Assembly: GCA_947178115.1 (NCBI GenBank)
Contig: CAMWXF010000098.1
Span: 1-6,791 of the forward strand
DNA from: an uncultured Lachnospiraceae bacterium
GTDB taxonomy: Bacteria > Bacillota > Clostridia > Lachnospirales > Lachnospiraceae
Direction: 5' to 3'
Length of the DNA stretch: 6,791 nucleotides
Both the position numbers and the translations under genes were made by a program. This document shows, piece after piece, positions 1 through 5,858 of the stretch (position 1 is the stretch's first letter; each line of letters starts with the position of its first letter). Below the pieces are notes generated by a model, which saw only the letters and a list, made by a program, of their open reading frames with translations, was not told where the DNA came from and did not search any database.

Positions 1-37
1 CCCATACACAACGGCTCTTATGATCCGCATATTCCAT
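1..37 (-). CDS. Start of an unidentified gene, cut by the window edge
   Basis: Only the first 12 codons are visible, reading MEYADHKSRCVW, and the frame is open to base 1. The start is supported by a strong Shine-Dalgarno GGGGAGG at 47-53, nine bases before the ATG at 35-37. A good sigma-A-like promoter at 118-146 and a dyad at 91-111 lie upstream, giving a predicted leader of about 75 bases. The frame is also open upstream of this ATG and contains TTG and ATT codons, but none is placed as well behind a ribosome binding site. A GAGGAG further upstream could serve an alternative non-ATG start. Nothing in 12 residues identifies a family. It appears to be a separate transcription unit from the two-component operon, because a terminator-like hairpin and its own promoter lie between them. 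Confidence 0.6.
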   Translation of the reverse strand, partial: MEYADHKSRCVW

Positions 38-90
38 CGCAGTCCGCCTCCCCAACAATATCAGAATCGTGTCGTTTTCTCCTCTGTTAT

Positions 91-111
91 AGGTTCCGTT
101 GTGCGGAACCT
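91..111 (-). promoter_or_regulatory. 21-bp dyad at the predicted transcript start (operator or 5' hairpin)
   Basis: AGGTTCCG at 91-98 and CGGAACCT at 104-111 form a perfect 8-bp inverted repeat around a 5-base spacer. It starts about seven bases downstream of the -10 box at 118-123, so it covers roughly +1 to +21. Two roles fit. As DNA it could be a repressor operator that blocks the promoter. As RNA it would place a stable stem-loop at the very 5' end of the transcript, which is known to protect mRNA from decay. No T-tract follows it on the minus strand, so a terminator is unlikely. Confidence 0.6.
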
Positions 112-117
112 GCGTTC

Positions 118-146
118 ATTATACTGTTTTTTTCTGTTGCAGGCAA
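118..146 (-). promoter_or_regulatory. Sigma-A-type promoter for the partial gene at 1-37
   Basis: Read on the minus strand, TTGCCT at 141-146 (-35, 4 of 6 consensus positions) is followed by exactly 17 bases and then a perfect TATAAT at 118-123 (-10). The spacer contains a run of seven A residues. Transcription would start near base 111, beside the dyad at 91-111. This is the best-looking promoter in the window. Confidence 0.75.
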
Positions 147-171
147 CTCATTTCACAGCATATCAGCCGGC

Positions 172-182
172 ATATTACATCC
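172..182. repeat. Copy 1 of an 11-bp motif shared with 5859-5869
   Basis: ATATTACATCC (GGATGTAATAT on the minus strand) occurs here and again, identical and in the same orientation, at 5859-5869. This copy is centred about 65 bases upstream of the predicted start of the transcript at about 111, a position compatible with an activator site. It is flanked by GGCA (169-172) and TGCC (183-186), giving a weak dyad. The match could be chance in AT-rich spacer DNA. Confidence 0.3.
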
Positions 183-217
183 TGCCAAAAAATGAGCGAA
201 GTATCATGCCATAGTTA

Positions 218-268
218 CAAAAATATGAGGGAATCACTATATCCATCCCCTAAAACATAGTGCCTCCC
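218..268 (-). terminator. Probable intrinsic terminator of the two-component operon
   Basis: The hairpin begins 11 bases after the kinase stop codon. On the minus strand GGGAGGCACTAT (268 to 257) can pair with ATAGTGATTCCC (240 to 229): ten Watson-Crick pairs, one G-U pair and one mismatch, with a 16-base loop. The tail reads TCATATTTTTG (228 to 218), containing a run of five T. The loop is long and the T-run is offset by five bases, so efficiency may be moderate. Its position just after the last gene and before a new promoter supports the call. Confidence 0.6.
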
Positions 269-278
269 ACACCTATCA

Positions 279-1346
279 CTACCCATGATACAAGTACAAC
301 ACAAACTCCGTCCGCCCGTCATTGGTTCTCCCTGCCTTGATATATCCTTTCTCTTCCTCCAATATCTTCCTCACAATATACAGTCCCAATCCGGATCCTT
401 CCGTCTCTCCGCTCCCCTTTCCTCTGTAAAAACGCTTGAAAAGATTATGATACTCCTCCCCGTCAATCTCCGTTCCGCTGTTTCGCACCGCCACTCCGGT
501 ATAGTTTGTCAGCCTCGTCACCTCGATCTCGATCATGCTGCCTTTATCCCCGTATTTCACCGCATTGTCCAGCACGTTAAACACTGCCTCCGCCGTCCAC
601 TTCGCATCGGCTACAACCTCCGCCTGCACATCGCCTTTCAGCGCAATCTCCATACCCCGGCGCTGCGCTTTTTCCATAATCTGTCCCACCGCACGCAGAA
701 TAATGGGCTGTATATCCTGCCTTTCCGGTTTCAAACGGATGATCCCCGTTTCCAGACGGGATATTTTGGAAAAGCTCTCCCCCAACCACGACAACTTCTG
801 TGCCTGTTCTTCCAGACAGCCTAAAAAGCGCTCCCGCTCCTTCCCAGTTAGGTCATCTCTTCTTAAAAATTCCGTATACAGTCTGATATTCGTGATCGGC
901 GTATTAAGCTGGTGAACAAGATCCCCGATATTCTCATCAAGCTGCCCGCGCATTTTCTGCTCCCGTTCCTCATAGGATCGCAGGATATCGTACAGCCGCA
1001 TAACCTGATTCTGTAATCTTGACAGAATCGTATCCCCGGCTACAGGGAACACCTCCTTCACCTGTCCGTCTGTCAGGCTCTCGATCATAGCTCCCAGTTG
1101 ATAGAGTGTGCCGCTTACACTCCGCACAATCATATAATATGCCCCGGCAAATACCGCCAGACATGCCACGCCGTACACTGCCACGAGCTTCATACACTGA
1201 TCCGTTCTGACGAAAAAATCCTCCTCCCGCACTGCCTGCCGCATGAGTCCCATGCACATCAAAAGCAGTATGAGCACTGCGCCCATACCGCCTTTCCATA
1301 TCATATCCGTATCTTTCCGCAGCCGATATAGAAATTTCTGTTTCAT
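279..1346 (-). CDS. Sensor histidine kinase, two-TM, short-loop (OmpR-partner type)
   Basis: Membrane histidine kinase, 355 residues from the chosen start (MKQKFLYR). That ATG overlaps the response regulator stop as ATGA (1343-1346) and has GGGAGGA at 1356-1362, nine bases upstream; an upstream in-frame ATG at 1364 has no ribosome binding site. Two membrane segments lie near residues 18-36 and 52-74, separated by only about 15 outside residues. This resembles intramembrane-sensing kinases, which detect signals at the membrane or through a partner transporter. A HAMP-like linker and a coiled-coil stretch follow (about 75-138). The dimerisation domain has the phospho-acceptor His145 in HQLNTP. 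The ATPase domain has an N box (NVLDNAVKYG, about 257-266), an unusual G1 box (NSGTEI), an F box (LFKRFYRG) and a G2 box (GSGLGL, about 317-322). The Gln after the His, where Glu or Asp is usual, and the Asn in place of the G1 Asp are divergent. It should phosphorylate the upstream-encoded regulator; its signal is unknown. Confidence 0.92.
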   Translation of the reverse strand: MKQKFLYRLRKDTDMIWKGGMGAVLILLLMCMGLMRQAVREEDFFVRTDQCMKLVAVYGVACLAVFAGAYYMIVRSVSGTLYQLGAMIESLTDGQVKEVFPVAGDTILSRLQNQVMRLYDILRSYEEREQKMRGQLDENIGDLVHQLNTPITNIRLYTEFLRRDDLTGKERERFLGCLEEQAQKLSWLGESFSKISRLETGIIRLKPERQDIQPIILRAVGQIMEKAQRRGMEIALKGDVQAEVVADAKWTAEAVFNVLDNAVKYGDKGSMIEIEVTRLTNYTGVAVRNSGTEIDGEEYHNLFKRFYRGKGSGETEGSGLGLYIVRKILEEEKGYIKAGRTNDGRTEFVLYLYHG

Positions 1347-2026
1347 GACTGTCCGTCCTCCCATTTATAACCCAAGCCAAATACGGTCTTGATATATGCA
1401 GGCTGTTCCGGATTATCCTCCACTTTCATGCGAAGCCTGCGGATCGTAACATTGAGCGTCTTATCCTCCACAAATCTCTCATCCGCATCCCATATTTTCT
1501 CAAGCAGCCGCTCCCTTGTCAGCACGATTCCCCTGTTGTGCAGAAATAATTCCAACAGCCTGCACTCCAATGCCGTCAGTTCCACAACCTCCCCCTGCCG
1601 CGTCAGTACCTTCCTCTCAAAATCATACACCAGTCCGCTGCTTGCGTAAATCTGTCTCGACGCTCCCTCGCTGCGTTTTAACACCGCCGCAATCTTCGCA
1701 ATCAACACCGGCATGGAAAAAGGCTTCGTAATATAGTCGTCACATCCCGCCTGAAACCCCTTAAGCATATCCTCTTCCGAATCCCTTGCCGTCAGGAGAA
1801 GCACCGGCACCGGCTGCCCCGCAAGAACGCCCCGCAGAAACTCTCTTCCGTCCCCGTCAGGCAGGTTGATATCCAGAAGAATCAGATTCATCTTCTGCTT
1901 CAGGCTCTTCTCCGCCTCCGCAAGCGTATACGCGCTGTGAACCGCATACCCTTCACGCTCCAGCGCAAAGACAATCCCGCCGTTTAATGCCCTGTCATCT
2001 TCTATCACTAATATATGCTTATCCAT
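1343..2026 (-). CDS. OmpR/PhoB-family DNA-binding response regulator
   Basis: A 227-residue transcription regulator of normal family length. The receiver domain (about 1-120) has the acidic pair Asp10/Asp11, the phospho-acceptor Asp52 in LLDINLP, the switch Thr79 in LLLTA and Lys101 in TKPF, so all key residues are present. The C-terminal winged-helix domain (about 130-222) carries the family signatures LTALECRLLELF, LTRERLLEKIWD, the recognition-helix region VEDKTLNVTIRRLR and the wing IKTVFGLGYKW. The ATG at 2026 follows AAAGAGG at 2038-2044, spaced 11 bases. The gene is translationally coupled to the kinase by an ATGA overlap. A tandem 10-bp-spaced direct repeat at 2070-2088 sits where PhoB-type regulators bind next to a promoter, so autoregulation is plausible. 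By family analogy it probably also controls the upstream ABC operon, but that is inferred from context only. Confidence 0.95.
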   Translation of the reverse strand: MDKHILVIEDDRALNGGIVFALEREGYAVHSAYTLAEAEKSLKQKMNLILLDINLPDGDGREFLRGVLAGQPVPVLLLTARDSEEDMLKGFQAGCDDYITKPFSMPVLIAKIAAVLKRSEGASRQIYASSGLVYDFERKVLTRQGEVVELTALECRLLELFLHNRGIVLTRERLLEKIWDADERFVEDKTLNVTIRRLRMKVEDNPEQPAYIKTVFGLGYKWEDGQS

Positions 2027-2056
2027 ATTTTCACCAGCCTCTTTGTAGCGTGTGTT

Positions 2057-2088
2057 ATTTTATTGTTGTATTCAGGCATATTCAGGCA
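2057..2088 (-). promoter_or_regulatory. Putative promoter and direct-repeat operator of the regulator-kinase operon
   Basis: On the minus strand TAAAAT at 2057-2062 matches 5 of 6 bases of the -10 consensus and would start transcription near 2050, leaving a leader of about 24 bases that contains the ribosome binding site. There is no good -35 box at normal spacing. Instead two exact 9-bp direct repeats, TGCCTGAAT at 2080-2088 and 2070-2078, sit one DNA turn apart (10 bp) and end 7 bases from the -10. This is the usual layout of a PhoB/OmpR-type activator site replacing a poor -35. The upstream repeat overlaps the first four bases of the palindromic element at 2085-2310. Confidence 0.45.
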
Positions 2089-2163
2089 AATTGCACAAAA
2101 GGTGCGAATATGCCTTGCGAAGGAAAATGAGATTTTCTTAATATTCCGTAAACCAACCAGCAA

Positions 2164-2187
2164 TTCCGGGACACGGATGTCCCGGAA
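2164..2187 (-). repeat. Perfect 9-bp hairpin inside the palindromic element
   Basis: TTCCGGGAC at 2164-2172 and GTCCCGGAA at 2179-2187 pair perfectly around a 6-base loop, which reads ATCCGT on the minus strand. This GC-rich stem is the most stable local hairpin in the spacer. On the minus strand it is followed by TTGCTGGTTGGTTTA, moderately T-rich but without a run, so it could be a weak terminator for the ABC operon. Confidence 0.75.
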
Positions 2188-2188
2188 A

Positions 2189-2221
2189 GCCCGACCTGAG
2201 CCCGGATGGCGAATGTCGGGC
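2189..2221 (-). repeat. Second hairpin inside the element, with the same loop sequence
   Basis: GCCCGAC at 2189-2195 and GTCGGGC at 2215-2221 form a 7-bp stem. Inside it is a symmetric 4x4 internal loop, then a 3-bp stem GCC/GGC (2200-2202 with 2208-2210) capped by five bases that read ATCCG on the minus strand. The first hairpin's loop has the same ATCCG, and in both it is preceded by C. One unpaired base (2188) separates the two hairpins. Confidence 0.65.
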
Positions 2222-2319
2222 GATTGCGTCCCACAGTCTATACCTCACCGGAATATTTAGAAAATCTATTTGACGTAGCCGGCATACTCGCACTTTTTGT
2301 GCAATCTGCCGTCCCCCTC

Positions 2320-4872
2320 CTACACAACCTCTCTCAACCTCTCCACAATCGACTTCTTATTCATCACCTTCGTAAGCACCCTAGCCATCACCACGCACAA
2401 CAGAACCGAAAAGCACAAGAAAATCAAAACCGCCTGAACCAATGCCAACCATGAAAAGTTAAACATAACGCCTGAACCGATCATATAAGAAAGCGCCGTC
2501 CCCGTCACAGTCGCCAGCCCTAGAGCAGTGAATATATAGACTGCATATTTACGGAAAATATCCCTCTGCATCTGTGTTCCGGTCATACCGATCGACTGCA
2601 TGGCGGCATATTCCACCTTCCTCGCTATCACATCAGTAGTCACGGTATTGATGATATTGGCAATACCAATCAATCCGACAAGCACACTCAGAAACATTCC
2701 GAATACGGTGATCGTTCGCTTCATCTCTGTAAAATGTACTCTATCCTGATAGACGGAATCAAGCATCAACTGTAAATTTCCGTCTTCCTGCAATACCTGT
2801 TCCACGACCTTTTGCTTTTCCCGTTCGGAAAGCGCACTGCCGTCTTTCGCATAATCCGCTCCGTTAAAGGTAATTGCACCCACAAGATTCTCATAGTCGG
2901 AATAAATGCTCTTAAAGGCCTCCTGAGTCAGCCAGATATTCGACTTGTTCACATTTCCTGCGCCGTACGTATCCTGATTCATGATGACTGCCATGACCGT
3001 AAATTTTTTGTCTACATAGCGGTCCGCCACATCATCGTAGAAAGTCACCGACACCTCATCGCCGGCACGAACCGCATACTCCATCCCCTTATCCTGATCT
3101 TCGTTCCGGTCGTTAAAGCTTCGAAGATAGATCATATAACTGCCATCCTCAAACTTCTTCTCATCTATGCTGCCCTCCAAGACACTATTATAACGCATCT
3201 CTTCTTCCAGGCTGCCGGCTTCCATTCCCACCACATTAATTGACAGATTGCCTCTTTCATTGAGCCTGACGGCACGGGCTTCGTCTGCAGTATCCGGAAG
3301 TTGACTTTTAACATATGCAATCTGATCCGCGGCAATCTCCCCTTCTGCAGTAATCTCTGCCGATGTGGTATACCAATACAACCCGTCCATTTCAAAATAG
3401 TCCGGCTTAGTTCGTCCATTATAATAAATCTTTAAGTCTTCCGCAAACTCTAAATCCTGTAGCCGTTCTACCAGCCCGCTGCTGATTGGTTCAAAAGGCT
3501 CGTTCTGTGACCATATGATTCCTTTATGCCGGATCTGAAAGTCCGTATTACGCCGCCTGTCGATCTGAGCCTCCACCGAAAAACCGATTGCAACAGTATA
3601 TACGATCAGAAACAACATGCCGCTTAATGCAAAAGACAGGACGGAAAACACCCCTTTTTTCCTCTTCGCACGGTATCTCGCCGCTTCCACGGGAGAGATC
3701 ATACATGCAACCCGAAAAGGCTTTAATGTGCTGATCAGCAATGTAATCCATGCAAACACGCTGCCTAGCAGAAATGTCTGTACAGCGCCCGCCGGCTGAT
3801 AATACATCGCAATATTCTCCGCAAACGTGCCCACGATCTGCCCGGAAGCCGTCTGTCCGATAATGCTGCCTGCTAATCCGCCAATTACAATCCCATAAAA
3901 AGCAATCCTGTTCATCTGCCATAACAGCATACGTCGAAGCTGTCTGGAAGACATGCCGATCGTTTTAAGCTCTCCGTAGAACCGTATGTCGTTTACGATG
4001 GAGATATCAAATATATTATAAATAAAGAAATAACCGCATAACATAATGCATGCAACGATCAGGATTACCGGAATGATCACCGTAAGCGTTATATCGCTCA
4101 TCTTATAACTTGTTCCGTTAGCTTCCACGATCTCATTCAGCTCGAACAACTTTTCCTCCGTATCATGCCCGAATTTCAGCGGATTCAAATTGTTTAGCTT
4201 CACATAGATCGTATCGTATCCTCCGGGCAGTTCCGGATTATAAGTATCAATAAACCTGTCGCTCGTATAGATTTCCTCATAGATATCCGCACAATTTCTG
4301 ATGGGATTACGATAATATCCGCACACCGTCATGGGAAGCTCCTGCTCAACCTGCTCTCCTTCTCTTTCTACCACCACCTTAAGGAAATATGATATCCCGA
4401 CCTGCTGTTCCAGTCCGAGTCGCTCGGATATCGTATCGGATAGAAGAATCTCGTCCGCTTGTTCCGGGTAGTTTCCGACAATCAAATCCACCATATTCTT
4501 ATCATAATGCACCTCATCCGCCGCCAGAAGATATACATCCAACGGGTTGAATTCCCGATTATGAAGGCGTGTGCTGCTGCACCTTCTCACATATGCCGCC
4601 CATTCCACCTGCGGCTGTTCCCTGATTCTGCCAAGTATCTCCTCATCTCCGCATAAAGACGCGCTGTCTGCACCCGGTCCCGGCGCTGCACCCATAGAAC
4701 GGGAGACAGTCTGCGCCAAACCGATTCCCAACGAAAAAGTAATAATAATCATTACTGCACAAAGTGCCACGGCAAGGATCGCCAGCCTGTTTCTGACCGG
4801 ATGCGCCCTATAGTCCTCTGCTGCCAGCTCTTTTTCCAATGCTGCGTTGGAATTTCTGAACATGATACTCAT
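2320..4872 (-). CDS. ABC transporter permease with two FtsX domains
   Basis: An 850-residue integral membrane protein of the MacB/LolC/FtsX superfamily. The ATG at 4872 overlaps the ATPase stop as ATGA (4869-4872) and has GGGAGGTG at 4878-4885, five bases upstream. It is an internal duplication: membrane segment about 29-52, outer domain about 53-261, three segments near 262-287, 320-340 and 365-388; then a segment about 408-430, a second outer domain about 431-718 and three segments near 719-743, 774-797 and 807-831. Each half has the cytoplasmic FtsX motif after its second segment: ELKTIGMSSRQLRR (301-314) and YAAMQSIGMTGTQMQR (755-770). That makes about eight segments, unlike the ten of BceB. 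The first outer domain has four cysteines (74, 98, 184, 194), the second none. It probably transmits ATP-driven motion to the outer domains to move or extract a lipid, peptide or drug; the substrate cannot be read from sequence. Confidence 0.92.
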   Translation of the reverse strand: MSIMFRNSNAALEKELAAEDYRAHPVRNRLAILAVALCAVMIIITFSLGIGLAQTVSRSMGAAPGPGADSASLCGDEEILGRIREQPQVEWAAYVRRCSSTRLHNREFNPLDVYLLAADEVHYDKNMVDLIVGNYPEQADEILLSDTISERLGLEQQVGISYFLKVVVEREGEQVEQELPMTVCGYYRNPIRNCADIYEEIYTSDRFIDTYNPELPGGYDTIYVKLNNLNPLKFGHDTEEKLFELNEIVEANGTSYKMSDITLTVIIPVILIVACIMLCGYFFIYNIFDISIVNDIRFYGELKTIGMSSRQLRRMLLWQMNRIAFYGIVIGGLAGSIIGQTASGQIVGTFAENIAMYYQPAGAVQTFLLGSVFAWITLLISTLKPFRVACMISPVEAARYRAKRKKGVFSVLSFALSGMLFLIVYTVAIGFSVEAQIDRRRNTDFQIRHKGIIWSQNEPFEPISSGLVERLQDLEFAEDLKIYYNGRTKPDYFEMDGLYWYTTSAEITAEGEIAADQIAYVKSQLPDTADEARAVRLNERGNLSINVVGMEAGSLEEEMRYNSVLEGSIDEKKFEDGSYMIYLRSFNDRNEDQDKGMEYAVRAGDEVSVTFYDDVADRYVDKKFTVMAVIMNQDTYGAGNVNKSNIWLTQEAFKSIYSDYENLVGAITFNGADYAKDGSALSEREKQKVVEQVLQEDGNLQLMLDSVYQDRVHFTEMKRTITVFGMFLSVLVGLIGIANIINTVTTDVIARKVEYAAMQSIGMTGTQMQRDIFRKYAVYIFTALGLATVTGTALSYMIGSGVMFNFSWLALVQAVLIFLCFSVLLCVVMARVLTKVMNKKSIVERLREVV

Positions 4873-5687
4873 GACTGCACCTCCCTGCCGGAAGTACGTC
4901 CATGTACAGCCGGCTCTCGACCGAGATCACTATGTCGGGCACTCGTTTCATTTCCGTGATTACTTCGTTGAGCGCTCGCCTCTTTTCCGAAATCGGTCTG
5001 CCTGTTATATGCATCCAAGCTGTTGCCTACGATTCTACCGTCTTCTAAATGAATCACACGGTCTGCAAGCTGGGCAATCGCCTCATTATGGGTGATCATA
5101 ATAATCGTCTGATGAAATTCCCTGGAAGTCATCTTGAGAAGCCCCATAACTTCCGCACTGGTCTTAGAATCCAGATTGCCTGTAGGTTCATCCGCAAGGA
5201 GCACCGCAGGTTTCGCCGCGATTGCCCTTGCGATGGACACTCTCTGCTGCTGCCCGCCAGAGAGCTGATTGGGATATCTGTCCATTTTATCCTCAATCCC
5301 CAGTTCCTTACATATATGTTCGATGTATTTCTTGTCCGGCTGTCTGCCGTCCAGCCTGATGGGAAGCACGATATTCTTATATACATTCTGCACCGAGATC
5401 AGGTTGTAGTTCTGGAATACAAAACCAATATTCCTGCGGCGGAACACCGTCAGCTCCTCCTCCGACATCTTCATGATCGAATGGCCGTCTATAATGACCT
5501 CTCCCTCGTCCGCGTAGTCTAACCCGCCGATGAGGTTAAGAAGCGTCGTCTTGCCGCTGCCGGATGTGCCCACGATAGCCGTGAAACTGCCTTTTTCTAT
5601 GGCAAGGCTGACGTTATCCACGGCTTTTACGGTGTTTTCGCCGCTGTAATAATATTTTTTCAAGTTTACTGTCTGTAAAATTTCCAT
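4869..5687 (-). CDS. ABC transporter ATP-binding protein (MacB/LolD type) with repetitive C-terminal tail
   Basis: A 272-residue cytoplasmic ATPase that powers the permease encoded next to it. The nucleotide-binding domain is complete: Walker [10 protein letters not shown] (40-48), Q-loop Gln92 in FVFQNYNLI, signature LSGGQQQRV (142-150), Walker [11 protein letters not shown] (161-170) with catalytic Glu167, a D-loop NLDSKT, and switch His200 in MITHN. These are typical of the MacB/LolD/FtsE/BceA group, whose members usually have about 220-255 residues. The extra length is a hydrophilic tail (about 231-272) of four degenerate 11-residue units. The start at 5687 follows AAGGAG at 5699-5704, spaced 11 bases. 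It is first in a two-gene operon, coupled to the permease by an ATGA overlap. No confident promoter was found in the 293-base spacer upstream. Confidence 0.95.
   Translation of the reverse strand: MEILQTVNLKKYYYSGENTVKAVDNVSLAIEKGSFTAIVGTSGSGKTTLLNLIGGLDYADEGEVIIDGHSIMKMSEEELTVFRRRNIGFVFQNYNLISVQNVYKNIVLPIRLDGRQPDKKYIEHICKELGIEDKMDRYPNQLSGGQQQRVSIARAIAAKPAVLLADEPTGNLDSKTSAEVMGLLKMTSREFHQTIIMITHNEAIAQLADRVIHLEDGRIVGNSLDAYNRQTDFGKEASAQRSNHGNETSARHSDLGREPAVHGRTSGREVQS
4872..4997 (-). repeat. Degenerate 33-bp/11-residue tandem repeat in the ATPase tail
   Basis: The last 42 residues of the ATPase line up as [33 protein letters not shown] and RTSGREVQS. Position 4 is Gly and position 6 is Glu in all four units; position 5 is Lys, Asn or Arg, and position 2 is often Asp or Asn. 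The DNA copies are diverged but still partly similar, for example the stretches around 4939-4964 and 4972-4997. This suggests an old tandem duplication at the 3' end of the gene. It lies after the last conserved ATPase motif and is predicted to be hydrophilic and disordered. Confidence 0.55.
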
Positions 5688-5858
5688 AACGCCCGTTACT
5701 CCTTATTTCTATGATTTGTACAAGGATCAATGAACAGGCTGTTTTCCGGGCTCACCGCAAGCGTAAGTCGAAGATCCCGCCGCAAGCAGTCACATAGCTC
5801 GCTGTCCACGGAAATAAACCGCCTGTATCTTAATCGCTGAATACATCATAGATGAAGG

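Larger units (their letters stand above)
2085..2310. repeat. 226-bp structured palindromic element with nested stems and two internal hairpins
   Basis: Outer arms at 2085-2114 and 2281-2310 are inverted repeats matching at 27 of 30 positions; read on the minus strand, two of the three differences become G-U pairs. Inner arms at 2130-2148 and 2249-2267 match at 18 of 19. Inside, GCAA at 2160-2163 pairs with TTGC at 2224-2227 and closes directly on two adjacent hairpins (2164-2187 and 2189-2221), forming a three-way junction. Each outer arm also holds its own small hairpin, GCAC-AAAAR-GTGC. The element begins 9 bases after the permease stop and ends about 58 bases before the regulator start. 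No credible gene lies in it. It could be a mobile palindrome of the MITE/REPIN type, a structured RNA, or a processing or attenuation site between the operons. No target-site duplication is obvious at the edges. The pairing is seen directly; the role is not known. Confidence 0.8.

Noticed and set aside
20..214. Plus-strand open frame of 64 codons
   Set aside because: It has no ribosome binding site, runs antisense across a strong minus-strand promoter, dyad and ribosome binding site, and its composition looks like translated spacer DNA.
285..915. Long plus-strand open frames opposite the kinase gene (285-824 and 535-915)
   Set aside because: They are shadows of the conserved kinase on the other strand. 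Their translations are rich in His, Pro, Ser and Arg with no domain, and they have no start signals.
1347..1364. Upstream ATG start for the histidine kinase (six extra residues)
   Set aside because: The ATG at 1364 has no ribosome binding site, whereas the ATG at 1346 has GGGAGGA at nine bases and forms an ATGA overlap.
2070..2088. CRISPR-like repeat
   Set aside because: There are only two 9-bp copies with a 1-bp gap, no spacers of regular size and no cas genes. A regulator binding site fits better.
2189..2221. Known riboswitch or ribozyme in the spacer
   Set aside because: I compared the hairpins from memory with fluoride, ZTP, c-di-GMP, twister and hammerhead consensus features. None of their conserved cores is present, so I do not name a class.
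2015..2454. Plus-strand open frames across the palindromic element (2015-2260 and 2206-2454)
   Set aside because: They begin or end inside genes on the opposite strand, have no ribosome binding site, and their sequences follow the inverted repeats instead of protein-like composition.
5049..5522. Plus-strand open frame of 157 codons opposite the ATPase gene
   Set aside because: The minus strand encodes a full set of ABC ATPase motifs through this stretch; the plus-strand frame has no recognisable domain or start signal.
5714..5721. TTGTACAA palindrome as an operator for the ABC operon
   Set aside because: Only 8 bp are symmetric, the flanks do not extend the dyad, and such short palindromes occur by chance.
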